34,684 nt of DNA from Verrucomicrobiota bacterium (GCA_030604905.1 JAUVVA010000031.1:1-34684); one strand, 5' to 3'; shown: positions 6,949-18,000, counted from the first letter of the stretch. The notes: generated by a model from the sequence alone, not told the origin. Numbers and translations: made by a program.

Positions 6949-9219
6949 ATGAGCTCACCTCGTCGCCTCGTTCCCGCCCCCGGCATGCCTGCTGTTGTTC
7001 GTTGCCGTCGCTCGCTCTCCGTCGCACCGCTGCTTCTCGCACTGGCCGCTCAGGCCCAGGCCCAGACCAATCTCTTCTGGGCGGGAGGCTCCTCCAACAT
7101 CGCCGACGACACCCCAGTTCCCACCCTATGGAGCAGCCTTTCCGGCACGTGGAACGCGAGCACGCAGAACTTCTCCAGCAGTTTGGCCTCGCCTGTCTAC
7201 CAGGCTTGGAGTCCCGGCGCGATTTTCAATGTCAACGCCTCGGGTTGGGGCGGAAACTTCACGTCTGAACTGGCAACCGTCACGGTCGAGGGCTCCGTCT
7301 CGGCGGGAGGCATTCACGCCTTGGTCAACAACACCGCCTCGCCCAACTCAGGGAACAAGCTCGTCGCATTCTCGGGAGGCACCATCAACCTGTCCGACAA
7401 CGCGCGCATCCACGTGTCCGGAGATCCCCGGGTGTATAGCGACAACTCCGGCGTCCGCATGCTCTCCACCCTCTCGGGCAACGGGCTCTCAAAGACGGGC
7501 GAACGAGGTCTCTTCCTGTTCAACAATCAGAATGGCGTGACGGGCACGGTGCGCGTGGTCCATGACGGCACGCAATCCGCCGGCAACACCCCGGGCACGC
7601 TTTCCGTCACCTCCGGGGCCACCCTCGCGGGCGCGACCCGCTTCGAGATCTCCACCCACAACATCAGCGGCAACGAGGGTTCTCGACTGGTCGTCACGCG
7701 CGGCAACGACACCACGGATCAGCTCAATGACAACGCGGTGATCAGCTTGGCGGGCGTCGGTATGTTCGACTACCGCTCGGCTTCCGGCCGGAACGAGACG
7801 GTCGGGGCCTTGCAGCTGCGCTCCTCCGGCGTTCTACGGGTTGGCGATGGTGGCGGAGGCACCTTGACCTTCACGAATGGCATCGACCGCACCGATCGCG
7901 CCCAGCTCATGCTGGGGCTCAGCACCAGCGGCGTCGCGACCGCCACCGTGAACCTCGGGAGCTCCCACGGCCTGGGCTCCGGCACCTTGCCTTGGGCGGC
8001 CGATATCCGCGGCCGCCTCCTTCGTGTCGATGGCTCGAACAATCTTGTCGCCGCCGCGACCACCGACACTTCGAACGTTTCCACCATCACCGATTCCACC
8101 GTGGACTATCGGGTGGTCGGCAACAGCACCGTGGTCACCGGCGCCGCCGCCACCTTCGCCAGTGGCGCGCAGGCCAATACTCTCGGGTTCTACCGCGGCA
8201 CCACCGGCAACCCCGTAACGGTCACCGTCACCGACTCGCTCACCCTCACCTCGGGCGGTCTCGCGGCGGGCAACGACAACAACGACTCGGCCCTGACCAT
8301 CACGGGCGGAAGCTCGCTCACCACCGCGAACAACGCGCCGCTCTTCATCGGCACCGGCACCTCCACCGCCTCGGGGTCCTTGACCATCAATACCCCGATC
8401 ACCGGCAACATCGACGTCGCCAAGGCCGGCAACCGCGACCTCGTCTTCGGCGGCACCGCCTCCAACACCTACACCGGCGTCACCTATGTGAACTCCGGCC
8501 GCCTGCTGCTCAACAAAACGGGCACCGGCGTCACCGCCATCGCCGGAGACGTCGTGGTCCGCAACGGCGGCTCACTGGTCCTCCAGCAATCCAACTTGAT
8601 CGCGGACAGCTCCACCGTCCGCATCGAGCGCGGCGGGTATTTTCTGACCGGAACCTTCAGCGAAACCTTCGCCCACCTCGCCGGCGACGGCATGCTGCAG
8701 AGCAATGCCACCACCGCCGGCGTGAGCACCCGCATCTCGGGATCCGTGAGCTTCGGCGACGCCAGCACGCTCGGCACCTTGATCAACGACCGGGGCGGCA
8801 CCCAGGCCACGTCGTTCACGATGCTGGCCGGATCGGTCTTCAACTTCAAGGTCTCCGCCGACGGGACCGGCAGCGACCAGATGGTCTTCTATAATTTCAC
8901 CGCCGGCGAGTTCGTGCTCAATAACAACGCGATCAACGTCAGTGTGGCCGGCGGTCTCCTCAGCCCCGGCGACTACACCTTCACGCTGTTCCGCTTCTTC
9001 TCGGACAACGGATCGACCGCCGCCGCGTCCATCGGAATCACCAGCGGGCTGACCCTGAACAACCTCGCCCCGGGGATCGAAAGCCCGAGCCTCCTGTATC
9101 ACGCCGACCGGATCGATCTCACCTTCACCGTCATTCCCGAGCCGGCCACCGCCGGCGCCGTCCTCGGCCTCCTCGGTCTCGGCTTCGCCGCCACCCGCCG
9201 CCGGCGGTGCGAAGGCTGA
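6949..9219 (+). CDS. PEP-CTERM surface protein with autotransporter-type beta-strand repeats
   Basis: The 756-residue protein has a signal peptide (hydrophobic SVAPLLLALAAQAQA, likely cut before QTNLFW). A long Gly/Thr/Ser/Asn-rich region with regularly spaced short strands follows and should form a beta-helix. Near residues 500-530, NTYTGVTYVNSGRLLLNK matches the autotransporter-associated beta-strand (PATR) repeat. The C-terminus is a PEP-CTERM sorting signal: VIPEPATAG, a hydrophobic helix and an RRRR tail, recognised by an exosortase encoded elsewhere. It is therefore probably displayed on or released from the cell surface; glycan binding is plausible but unproven. The ATG at 6949 is preferred to the frame's earlier ATG at 6817, which lies before the operator; ATG 6985 is an alternative. 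It is the first gene of run A. Confidence 0.88.
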   Translation: MSSPRRLVPAPGMPAVVRCRRSLSVAPLLLALAAQAQAQTNLFWAGGSSNIADDTPVPTLWSSLSGTWNASTQNFSSSLASPVYQAWSPGAIFNVNASGWGGNFTSELATVTVEGSVSAGGIHALVNNTASPNSGNKLVAFSGGTINLSDNARIHVSGDPRVYSDNSGVRMLSTLSGNGLSKTGERGLFLFNNQNGVTGTVRVVHDGTQSAGNTPGTLSVTSGATLAGATRFEISTHNISGNEGSRLVVTRGNDTTDQLNDNAVISLAGVGMFDYRSASGRNETVGALQLRSSGVLRVGDGGGGTLTFTNGIDRTDRAQLMLGLSTSGVATATVNLGSSHGLGSGTLPWAADIRGRLLRVDGSNNLVAAATTDTSNVSTITDSTVDYRVVGNSTVVTGAAATFASGAQANTLGFYRGTTGNPVTVTVTDSLTLTSGGLAAGNDNNDSALTITGGSSLTTANNAPLFIGTGTSTASGSLTINTPITGNIDVAKAGNRDLVFGGTASNTYTGVTYVNSGRLLLNKTGTGVTAIAGDVVVRNGGSLVLQQSNLIADSSTVRIERGGYFLTGTFSETFAHLAGDGMLQSNATTAGVSTRISGSVSFGDASTLGTLINDRGGTQATSFTMLAGSVFNFKVSADGTGSDQMVFYNFTAGEFVLNNNAINVSVAGGLLSPGDYTFTLFRFFSDNGSTAAASIGITSGLTLNNLAPGIESPSLLYHADRIDLTFTVIPEPATAGAVLGLLGLGFAATRRRRCEG

Positions 9220-9322
9220 GCTTCCCGACGTTCCGGCCAACTCTTCTCCCTTGGATCGGCTCCGACCGGCGCCGGACGGGCTTTGCCTGCCTTCGCCTTC
9301 CGACTGCTCCCCCCCACCCATT

Positions 9323-10312
9323 ATGTCGCCACGTTTTTTTCCTTCCTTCGCCGGGGCCTTTTGTCGCGGCCTCTTGGTCCTTGTCGCGCCCCTCATCGCG
9401 TTAGGCTCCTCCGCGCTTGCCGCGGAGAAGCTGGTCTCGAGCAAGCCCGTGCTCCTTTTCCTGTGCGCCGGCCAGAGCAACATGGGGGGCTCCGGCAGCA
9501 CCGCCGAATACAACACCGCCTACCCGGACGCTCGCTTGCCGCGCCCCGAGATCTGGTTCCGCGGATCCAACGTGGAGACCGACACCGGAGGCTGGAGAGC
9601 TTTGGGCACCCAGTTGCAGCACGGACCGGAGATCGTTTTCGCCCTGCGAATGGCCGCGGCATTTCCTGAACACACGATCGCCATCTTAAAGGTGGAGCGC
9701 GCCGCCACACCGATTGAATATTGGATGCCCGGCGAACCTTCGCGCTTCAACTCGCGGGCCGGCTTCCTCAAGCTCGAGACCTTGCTCCCGGAGGTAGTGG
9801 CCGATCTCCGCGACCGCGTGGCCTCCGGCTCCATTCCCGGCTTCAAGGTTGCAGGGCTCGTCTGGATGCAGGGCGAAGCCGATTCCAACGGCATCATGCT
9901 CCCGCCCGGCACCTACCTGCGAAAACTCCGGACCTTCGTCCGCTACATCGAGTCGAAACTCGAAACCCGGGATATTCCCGTCGTGCTCGGACGCATCAGC
10001 ATCCAGGTCTCGCCAAACGTGGTGCGGGAGCGGGGCATGCTCCGCGTGTCCAAGAGCGCAAATCCGCCCGGCCCGCTCCCCGACGAGGTTGACCATGTCA
10101 ACGACGGCCAGCGTCGCGGGCCGGTGTGGTATCACGAGCAGTTGATGCGGGTGCGGGCCGACCAGGAGGCCTTTGTCGCCGAACGGTCTCGCGCCGCCTG
10201 GGTCGACCTCGACGACCTGGACCTCATCGATGGGTGGCACTTCTTCGTCGCGGGATACGTCGAGATGGGCCGCCGTTTCGGCGACGCGATGGTCCAGGTG
10301 CTAAAGCGATGA
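9323..10312 (+). CDS. Secreted sialate O-acetylesterase-like carbohydrate esterase (SGNH)
   Basis: The 329-residue protein has an N-terminal signal peptide (hydrophobic stretch from about residue 15 to AALAAEK-like ALAAEK). It carries the SASA/CE6 features: nucleophile motif CAGQSNMGGSG with Ser about 52, GLVWMQGEAD at about 179-187, and a C-terminal DGWHF with the Asp-His pair near 303-306. Enzymes of this family remove O-acetyl groups from sialic acid or from plant polysaccharides such as xylan and pectin; in this enzyme-rich locus a polysaccharide is more likely. ATG 9323 is chosen because the signal peptide begins there. The stop overlaps the next start (ATGA at 10309-10312), indicating translational coupling to the GH63-like gene. 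Confidence 0.9.
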   Translation: MSPRFFPSFAGAFCRGLLVLVAPLIALGSSALAAEKLVSSKPVLLFLCAGQSNMGGSGSTAEYNTAYPDARLPRPEIWFRGSNVETDTGGWRALGTQLQHGPEIVFALRMAAAFPEHTIAILKVERAATPIEYWMPGEPSRFNSRAGFLKLETLLPEVVADLRDRVASGSIPGFKVAGLVWMQGEADSNGIMLPPGTYLRKLRTFVRYIESKLETRDIPVVLGRISIQVSPNVVRERGMLRVSKSANPPGPLPDEVDHVNDGQRRGPVWYHEQLMRVRADQEAFVAERSRAAWVDLDDLDLIDGWHFFVAGYVEMGRRFGDAMVQVLKR

Positions 10313-11919
10313 AAACAAGCCCCGGTCTTGTGCGGTCGCCGCCGCAGTCCGCCGTCCATCCTCGCCCCAGGCGTCCCCTTGGCTTCGACCAAGAGGTCCA
10401 AAAAGCCCTCGCCACCGAGAAGCTGCCGCCGTCCATCACGGGCTACCGCCGTCCGCTCCCGTTCTTCCACGAAGCCCGCGAGCGACTCCTGCCCGTGCCC
10501 AGGTGGGAAGGCCGCCCGGAGGTCGCCGACTGCTATTGGAAAGCGTGGGAGCTTGCCTGGCGCAACATCGGCCAACCCACCGGACGCAACGGCTTCAAGC
10601 AACCGTTCGTGCGCACCGCCTTCGACAACTGCCTCTACCTCTGGGACAGCGTCTTCAACACGCGCTGGGCGGAATACGGACGGAGAGCCTGCGACTTCAG
10701 CCACACACTCGATGCCTTTTACCTCAAGCAGGAGTCCGGTCGCGATCAGATCGGGTTCATTCCCCGCGTCATCGATGAGGAGAGCGGTGTCGCGGTGCAC
10801 AACCCGCATGAAATCAACTCGAGCGGGCCCAACGTGCTAGCCTGGGGCGAGTGGGAACACTACCTCCACACCGGTGATGAGCAGCGCCTGCGGGCCGTCT
10901 TTCCCCGTCTCCTCGCCTACCACCGCTGGACTCGGATGCACCGCTCCTGGCCCGACGGGAGCTACTACTACACGACCATCTCCAGCGGCATGGACAACCA
11001 GCGCCGCGACGACGGCAGCCCCTCCACCGTCTTCTGGCACCACAACTTCATGACGTGGATCGATGCCATGGCGCACGCGCTTCTCTCCGCGGAAACCCTG
11101 CTCCGCATCGCCGCCATCATCGGCCGCGACGCGGAGGTGGAGGAAGAGCGCCGCGAGGCCTCCTTCCTGGTGGACTACATCGACCGGCGGCTCTGGGACG
11201 AGGAGAAGGGCTTCTACTTCGACGCCTATCGCGACGGGCAACTCCACGATTGCATGACCATCGGCGCCTATTGGCTGCTTCTCACGAAAGCGGTGCCGCC
11301 CGATCGGCTCGACCGCTTTCTGGCTCCTCTCGAGGATCCCGCCCACTTCAAGCGCCCGCACCGCGTCCCGTCCACCTCCGCGTCGGACCCGAGCTACCAG
11401 GAAGGCAAGGATGGCTACTTCGAGGGCAATTACTGGCGCGGCTGCGTCTGGCCTCCGACCAATCATATGGTCGTCCGCGGGCTCCAGACGCGCGGACGCG
11501 AGGACCTCGCCGCGGAGATCGGGCGCAACCACTTCGAAAATGTCCTCCAGGTGTGGAGAGACACCGGCACCTTCTGGGAGAACTACCGTCCCGACCGGCC
11601 CGCTCACGGGGCCAGCGCCCATGCGGATATGGTCGGCTGGGGAGGACTGGGGCCGATCGCCACGCTCTTCGAATGCGTGTTCGGCCTGCGTCCAGACGCG
11701 CCTCGGCGCACTCTGCGCATCGACGTCCGCTTGACCGAGGCCTACCAAGTCGCGCGCTATCCCTTCGGCCTGCACGAAAGTCTGGATATCGCCGTCGAAG
11801 CCCGGCGCGATCCTCGCGACAAGCCGCTGGTCCACGTCCGGTCCCGCCTGCCGCTCACGCTGGAGCTTCACTGGCCGGGAGGCTTTCTCCGTCGAGCCGT
11901 TTCCCCGGGCTCCGCTTGA
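10309..11919 (+). CDS. GH63/MGH1-like (alpha/alpha)6-barrel glycoside hydrolase
   Basis: The 536-residue protein has the pattern of the trehalase/GH63/mannosylglycerate-hydrolase group: DCYWKAWELAWRNI, NCLYLWDSVFNTRWAEYG near residue 105-118, FIPRVI, AHALLSAETLLRIA, DGQLHDCMTIGAYWLLLTKA and the strongly conserved EGNYWRGCVWPPTNHMVVRG near 371, which carries part of the active site. These retaining or inverting exo-acting enzymes cut alpha-linked terminal sugars. There is no signal peptide, so it should act in the cytoplasm on imported oligosaccharides. The start overlaps the esterase stop by four bases, and the next gene follows after 25 bases. The exact substrate cannot be read from the sequence. 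Confidence 0.85.
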   Translation: MKTSPGLVRSPPQSAVHPRPRRPLGFDQEVQKALATEKLPPSITGYRRPLPFFHEARERLLPVPRWEGRPEVADCYWKAWELAWRNIGQPTGRNGFKQPFVRTAFDNCLYLWDSVFNTRWAEYGRRACDFSHTLDAFYLKQESGRDQIGFIPRVIDEESGVAVHNPHEINSSGPNVLAWGEWEHYLHTGDEQRLRAVFPRLLAYHRWTRMHRSWPDGSYYYTTISSGMDNQRRDDGSPSTVFWHHNFMTWIDAMAHALLSAETLLRIAAIIGRDAEVEEERREASFLVDYIDRRLWDEEKGFYFDAYRDGQLHDCMTIGAYWLLLTKAVPPDRLDRFLAPLEDPAHFKRPHRVPSTSASDPSYQEGKDGYFEGNYWRGCVWPPTNHMVVRGLQTRGREDLAAEIGRNHFENVLQVWRDTGTFWENYRPDRPAHGASAHADMVGWGGLGPIATLFECVFGLRPDAPRRTLRIDVRLTEAYQVARYPFGLHESLDIAVEARRDPRDKPLVHVRSRLPLTLELHWPGGFLRRAVSPGSA

Positions 11920-11944
11920 CCCGGGTGCCTGGGAAACCCGTCTT

Positions 11945-14900
11945 ATGACCACAGCCCCTTTCCGTGCCGCCGAGGCCGCCGCGGCGCTCGAGGGATACTT
12001 CGCCCGCTTCCTGACTCCGCCTCCCGAGGTCCGCCCCCAGCCCCTGTGGGTTTGGAACGGAGCGGTCACGGAGTCTTGGATCGAGACATCGCTCACCCAG
12101 CTGGCCGAGGCGGGCTGTGGCGGCGTATTCATCCACCCACGACCGGGCATGCTCACGGAGTATCTGTCGGAGGAATGGTTTCGGCTCTGGACCAAAGCGC
12201 TGGAAACCTGTTCGCGCCTCGGTCTCTTCTGCCACCTCTACGACGAGAACACCTTCCCCAGCGGCTTGGCTGGCGGGCACGTCGTCGCGGAGAATCCGGC
12301 GCTCGCGCTGCCCGGGGTCCACATCGGTCCCGCCGAGGCCCAGCAAACCGGCGAACTCATGGCGGAGCTTTTCTTCGATCCCTCGACCCGCGAGTGGAGT
12401 AATGGCGGCGCCGATTCCCCGGCCAAAGCCTCCGCGCGTCGCATCTCCGTCCGGCGGCTTCCCCCCAAGCCCAGAGCCTTTTTTGCGCGACTCCCCGCCG
12501 CGGACATCTGCCGTCCGGAGAGCACCGCGGCCTTTCTCCGTCTCACGCACGAGGCCTACCGGACCCGCATCGGTGAACACTTCGGCAAGACGGTGCGCCT
12601 CGCCTTCAGCGACGAGCCCCAGCCCAATCCGGAGACGCCGCTGCTCCTCTCTTCCCATTTCGAGGCCGCTTTCGAGGCGGAACACGGTTACGCCCTGCGG
12701 CCCCGCCTGCGGGAACTGGTCGGCGAGGCGCCGGAGAGCCCGGCCGTGCGCTTCGATTACTGCCGCACTCTTCAGCGCCTTTTCGAGGCGAATTTCTGCC
12801 GCCCGATGAGCGAACGCTGCGCGGAGATGAAACTCGCGTGGACGGGCCACTTCATGGAGCACCGTTGGCCCAGCCCTTATGCGTGTCCGTCCACCATGGC
12901 GGCGCTCCGCTGGATGCACCTGCCCGGTATCGACCTGCTCGGGTTGCAGTTTTCTCCGACTTGCCTGGCCGACAACACGCTCTGGCTCCTGAATCTCAAG
13001 GAGGCCGCTTCGGTGGCGCGCCAGTTCGGGCGCGAAGGCGTGCTCTGCGAATCGAGCGGCGCCGGCAGCTACGAGATGGGCCCCCGGGAGTTTCGCCGCC
13101 TGGAGAGTTTCGCCATCGCCTTCGGAGTCACCCTGCTCAATCCGCACATGGTCTTGCAGACCCTTGCCGGCTCGCGAAAGCACGACTTCCCCCAGTGCAT
13201 CGGTCCCCAGAGTTCCTGGTTCGTCGGCTATCGCCGGCACGCCGACGCGATGGCTCGGCTGCTCGCCGTGCTCACGCAGGGGCTCGAGGAGACCCGCATC
13301 GCGGTTCTCCACCCGACCACCACCGGTTGGTGCTTTGCCCGGCCCGGCGAAGCCCGGCAGGCCGAGGAGGGCCCGGATCCCCTACCTCTGCTTCGCCGGC
13401 AGGTCGGCGAGTTTTACGCGGCGCTGCACGCCGCGGGGCAGCTCTTCGATCTGGTGGATGAACTGCTGCTGGCGGAGCATGGCGCCGCGGAGAACGGTCG
13501 GCTCAGGTGCGGACAGGTGGGCTACGACCTAGTGATTTTTCCTCCTGGGCTGCGCAACATTGAGCGAGGCGCGCTCGACATTCTGGAGGCGTTTTTGGAA
13601 CGCGGGGGGCATGTCCTCGCGGCCGCCGTGCCGGATCTCGTCAACGGACGCCCGGATCGCTCGCCTGCGGATCTGGCGGGCCGCTTCGGACGCCAGTGGC
13701 GAACCGTGAGCGATCCGGCCGAGTTGATCTTCGCCGTTGGCGCCCACATCGCCCCGGCCTTTCGCCTGCGCGACGGCCAGCCTCCGGGCCCGGGCCTCGT
13801 GTGGCGCCGCGTCCGGCTCGACCAAAACTGGTCCGCCCTCTTTCTCACCAATCCTTGGGCCGCAGACTGGAGCGGGGAACTTCGGCTGCCCGAGGGTTCG
13901 GTTGCGCTGCATGCCGACGAGGGGCGGGTCGAGGATGGTCCCTCCGCCCGACTTCGGCTGCGTTCAGGGGAGTTCAGGCTCTTTTTGTTGCCCGAACACG
14001 AGGTGCCCGCGCAGCCCGTCTCGCCTATCGGCGTGTGGCAGCGGACTCACGCACGCTTGGTCGCCGTCACCCGAGCCGAGCCCAACGCGTTGCTTCTCGA
14101 TTACGCTGATCTGCAACTTGGCGCCACTCCTCCCGATCCCGTTCTCTGTGATCGTCCTGTTCCTCAACTCGACGACCACCTTTGGCGCTGGCACGGCTTT
14201 GCCGGCAACCCTTGGTCTTTTGCCGTTCAGTTTCGCCGCAACACCCTCGAGGCGGAGCCAGCCCGACGGGATGGGCACCGCATAACCTACCGCTTCATGG
14301 TAGATCCGAGTCTGGACCGTGCGACTCTCAACGGCTTGTCGCTTCTCGTCGAAGTCGCCGGGGTGGACAAGGTGTGCTGCAACGGCTGGCCCCTCGTTCT
14401 CGAAGGCGCGAAGCCGTGGCGCGACGAGAGTTTTCGCGTGCTGGCCCTCGGCGAGGCGGTCCGAGCCGGCGAAAACGAGATCGTGCTTTATTCGGCCCGC
14501 TACCATCCATGCCGCGAGCTTGCGCCGGTATATGTGCTCGGCGACTTCGCCCTCGCTCCCGGCCCGCGTGGTTTTGTCGTCCGTTCCGCTCGCGCCCTCG
14601 AGCTTGGAAACTGGGCGGAGCAGGGGCTTCCCTTCTACGCGGATTCCCTTCGCTACGCCTTTTCCCTTCGTTTGGACCAGGCCGCGCGGGCGACGCGCAT
14701 CGAGGCCGGCGAATGGCAGGGGAGCCTCCTTCGCGCCCACCTCGACGGCGTCTGGATCGGCGACAGTTTCGACGACGTCGCGGAGTTTACCTGCGCCGAT
14801 CTCGGCGTCGGCGAGCATCGCCTCGACATCGAGCTTTTTGGCAACATGCGCAATCTGCTCGGCCCTCACCATGCGCACAACGGGCGGATGGTCGGCAAGC

Positions 14901-15034
14901 CCGGCACCTGGTGCATCGCGCACCCGTCCAGTTGGCGAGCTGCGGCTCCTCGCCACCAACCGCCGGGCGCGGACTATTGCATTCGTCCCGTCTCGTGGTC
15001 GGGCGCCCTCAAAATCGACATCCGCTCGCGTTGA
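11945..15034 (+). CDS. GH106-like glycoside hydrolase (alpha-L-rhamnosidase type)
   Basis: The 1029-residue protein begins with a barrel of the GH106-like kind: RPQPLWVWNGAVTESWI (30-46), QLAEAGCGGVFIHPRPGM, YLSEEWFRLWTKALETCSRLGLFCHLYDENTFPSG (74-106), and VRLAFSDEPQPN near 219 with acidic residues that could be catalytic. A Rossmann-like or glutaminase-like middle domain (VLHPTTTGWCF, LVDELLLAEHG, YDLVIFPPGLRNIE) follows. The C-terminal third is a beta-sandwich with galactose-binding-like features (NGLSLLVEVAGVDKVCCNGWPL, AGENEIVLYSARY). GH106 enzymes release alpha-L-rhamnose from pectins, ulvan and similar glycans. No signal peptide is visible. The family call is by motif only; the general architecture is firmer than rhamnose specificity. 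It sits within run A. Confidence 0.75.
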   Translation: MTTAPFRAAEAAAALEGYFARFLTPPPEVRPQPLWVWNGAVTESWIETSLTQLAEAGCGGVFIHPRPGMLTEYLSEEWFRLWTKALETCSRLGLFCHLYDENTFPSGLAGGHVVAENPALALPGVHIGPAEAQQTGELMAELFFDPSTREWSNGGADSPAKASARRISVRRLPPKPRAFFARLPAADICRPESTAAFLRLTHEAYRTRIGEHFGKTVRLAFSDEPQPNPETPLLLSSHFEAAFEAEHGYALRPRLRELVGEAPESPAVRFDYCRTLQRLFEANFCRPMSERCAEMKLAWTGHFMEHRWPSPYACPSTMAALRWMHLPGIDLLGLQFSPTCLADNTLWLLNLKEAASVARQFGREGVLCESSGAGSYEMGPREFRRLESFAIAFGVTLLNPHMVLQTLAGSRKHDFPQCIGPQSSWFVGYRRHADAMARLLAVLTQGLEETRIAVLHPTTTGWCFARPGEARQAEEGPDPLPLLRRQVGEFYAALHAAGQLFDLVDELLLAEHGAAENGRLRCGQVGYDLVIFPPGLRNIERGALDILEAFLERGGHVLAAAVPDLVNGRPDRSPADLAGRFGRQWRTVSDPAELIFAVGAHIAPAFRLRDGQPPGPGLVWRRVRLDQNWSALFLTNPWAADWSGELRLPEGSVALHADEGRVEDGPSARLRLRSGEFRLFLLPEHEVPAQPVSPIGVWQRTHARLVAVTRAEPNALLLDYADLQLGATPPDPVLCDRPVPQLDDHLWRWHGFAGNPWSFAVQFRRNTLEAEPARRDGHRITYRFMVDPSLDRATLNGLSLLVEVAGVDKVCCNGWPLVLEGAKPWRDESFRVLALGEAVRAGENEIVLYSARYHPCRELAPVYVLGDFALAPGPRGFVVRSARALELGNWAEQGLPFYADSLRYAFSLRLDQAARATRIEAGEWQGSLLRAHLDGVWIGDSFDDVAEFTCADLGVGEHRLDIELFGNMRNLLGPHHAHNGRMVGKPGTWCIAHPSSWRAAAPRHQPPGADYCIRPVSWSGALKIDIRSR

Positions 15035-15091
15035 CCCTTTCGCGCGATTGGGTCGGCTCGCTCGCGCCGTGCAACGCTCCGCTCCTTTCCC

Positions 15092-18000
15092 ATGCGCCCC
15101 TCCTGCTTCCCGCTTCTCGCCTTCCTCGCATTGACCACGGCCTTGGCGGCCATCGCGCCGGCCTCCGCGCAGCCCTTCCCCTGGAGCGCCCCCCACGCTC
15201 GCGTCTTGCCCCAAGGGGAGCTGGAGCCGACACCCGAGCCTTTCGTTTTCACGCCCCGATCCCCCCTGCGCTACATCGATTTCGAACACGGCGACGACAG
15301 CCGGTCCGGCACTTCGCCGGAAAGCGCGTGGAAACATCATCCGTGGGATCCCGCTGCCGGCGGCTTGGCGCGCTCGACCCGTGGCCCGCACACTTACGTC
15401 TTCAAACGAGGCGTGGTCTATCGGGGTGTGCTTCGTCCAGGGGACGACGCGGGCGAGCCAGGCCTGCCGATCCAACTCACCAGCGATCCCGCATGGGGAG
15501 TGGGCGAGGCCGCCATCGTCGGCTCCGAACGCGTCTCGGGCTGGCGTCGCGGCGCCGCCCACCCGCGCATTCCCGAAGCCGATCGCGTCTGGACTGCGGA
15601 GGTCGATTTTCTCCCTCGCACGCTCTGGGTTGTCGACGAGGCGAACCAGATCGTGCGCCTCAAGCTCGCCCGCACCCCCAACTGGAACGAGCCCGATCCG
15701 AACGACGTGATGAGCGAGTGGTGGACTTGGGACAACCCGGAGTGGTGGCGTGGCGCAGGCCACCAGATGGAGGTCGAGCGCCGCGACGGCAAGGTGCGGC
15801 TCCATCTCGGCATCAACCGGCGGCAGCTCGTGGGAAGCGCCGAAGATTACGTCGGCGGGACGGTGTGGTCCGAGTGGGGAATCGTGATGGGCAGTCCCTA
15901 TCCGGCCGAGATCGAGGGCTTCAGCGAAAACGAGCGGGGCGTCGCCTTCCGCGGCCCCTGGACCTTCGCCGCGCTGGAGAAAATCATCCGCGGCAACCGT
16001 TTTTTCCTCGAGAACAAGCCGCAATGGCTCGACGAGCCCGGAGAGTTTTGGGTGGAGCGCATCGGCGATGGCCCTCGCGCACGGATCCACCTGCGTCTCC
16101 CCGGGGACCGCGATCCCGGGAACCTTGTCGTCGAAGCCGGTCGTCACCACCACATCCTCGACGCCCGCCGCCTCGACCACGTCGAGATCAGCGGTCTGAG
16201 CTTCCGCTTCACCAACGTCGCATGGCGCTACAATGTCCCCTCATGGGCGGACCCCGATCTCCAAGCCGGTGTCATTAGGCTCAACGGATCCGGAGACGGC
16301 ATTCGCATCCGCAACAATCTGTTCGAGCACGTTCATCAGCCCGTTCGCATCAACGCCACCGCCGGTTCCCGCATCGGCACGGTCGCCGTCACCGACAACG
16401 TGATGCGCCACACCGACCACGGCGCGATCTGGATACGCACCGCGTTCGAAGACCGCCCCGATGGCGGCCGCGGACACATCGACCACGTCGACATCCTCCG
16501 CAACCAGCTTCACCACATCGGCTGGCGCATCATCAGCGGCGAGCACGGCCACGCCATCGACGTCACCTATCCCGTCAGCAGCCACATCGCCGGAAACTTT
16601 CTTCACCGCATCGCCGGCTGGGGCATCTCCGTGTTTGGCGGAAAGCCCAGCACCGACCGGGCCGGTTCTTTCATCCACACCGTCACGGTCCCCTTCAGCC
16701 GTCACCTCATCCACCACAATCGCGTGGAGGACGTGCTGCTCAAAAGCAACGACTGGGGCGGCATCGAGACCTGGCAGGGCGGCCCCTTCTACGTCTTCAA
16801 CAACCTCGTGATCAACCCGGTCGGCTTCAAACACTGGACCTGGAAGCCCGGCGATCCGGCCAACATCGGCAGCTTCGGGCACGCCTACTACCTGGACGGC
16901 TCGTTCAAGAACTACCTGTTCAACAACCTCGCCCTCGGTCGCAACAACGAGCTCGGCACGCGCTCCGTCAACTCAACCGCGCTTCAAAACATCTACAGCT
17001 TCGAAAACACGTTTTTTCACAACAGCTTCGTGCGCTTCGCCGCCATGACGCGCCAACAGTCGCCCGACGCCGGCCGCTTCCGCTATCTCGCCAACGTCAT
17101 GGCCGACAGCAGCTCCATCCTCTTCCGGCATGCCGATCCGAAGAAAGGCGAGCCCGATCCCAACGCCTCCCACTACACCCAGGGCGGTCGCTTCGACTAC
17201 CCCACTCTCGCCTACTCGAACAACGTGCTGCACGAGATCCGCGGCGACATCGGAGTGTTCGAGGAAACCGGCGTCGTTTACTCCGACTTCGAGGGATTCC
17301 GCGCCGCCCTGGCCAAGGTGCGCCCGCTGGCCGACTCGGTGGGGATCATCGCCGATCGCGCCCCCTTGGTCGATCCCGCCGCGCGCGACTTCCGCCCGGT
17401 CGCCGAGAGCCCCGCGCTCGGCCGCGGACACCGCGTCTTCGTCCCCTGGGCCCTGCACGCTGTGGTCGGAGAGTGGCACTTTCTCCTCAATCACGCGGAG
17501 CCTGGAACGGTGATGGACGAGCACTGGTTCATGGGGCCCGCGCACGGCGACCGCTCGCGCTATCGCCTCCTCCCGCGCCACCCGCTTCGCGGAGTGGGCG
17601 TGGGTGCCGCCGATTTTATCGCGGGATCTCTCGAGGATTGGACCCGTGGCGCGCTTCGTCTCGATGGCGCCACACAACACCTCGTTCTCGAACCCGTCTC
17701 CTCGCCGTCTGGACCGGACGGCGTCTCCACGCGGGGTCGCGACGTCGACATGGAGGAGAACAGCTTCATCCTTGAAGCCGTTCTCTCCACCCGCGCCGAC
17801 CGCGGCTTGGTCGTCGGAAAGCTCACGAGCGCCGCCGGCTACGCGCTCGATCTCGTCGAAGGGCGCCCGCGTCTGAGGCTGCGCGCGGAGGGCGCGGAGC
17901 ATGTTTCGCTCTCGGAGCTGACGATCAACGACGGCGAGCCCCGCCACCTGCTCGTCGAGGTGGATCGCGCCGCGGGAGCCGTGCGCTTCCATGTGGACGG

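Noticed and set aside
13964-16180. 738-codon open frame on the - strand across the GH106-like and beta-helix genes
   Set aside because: It spans two well-supported + strand genes and their gap, and shows no motif. It is a composition shadow.
14182-16278. 698-codon + strand frame overlapping the same two genes
   Set aside because: It is almost entirely Arg/Pro/Ser/Ala and lacks any family signature; it is a frame-shifted reading of real genes.
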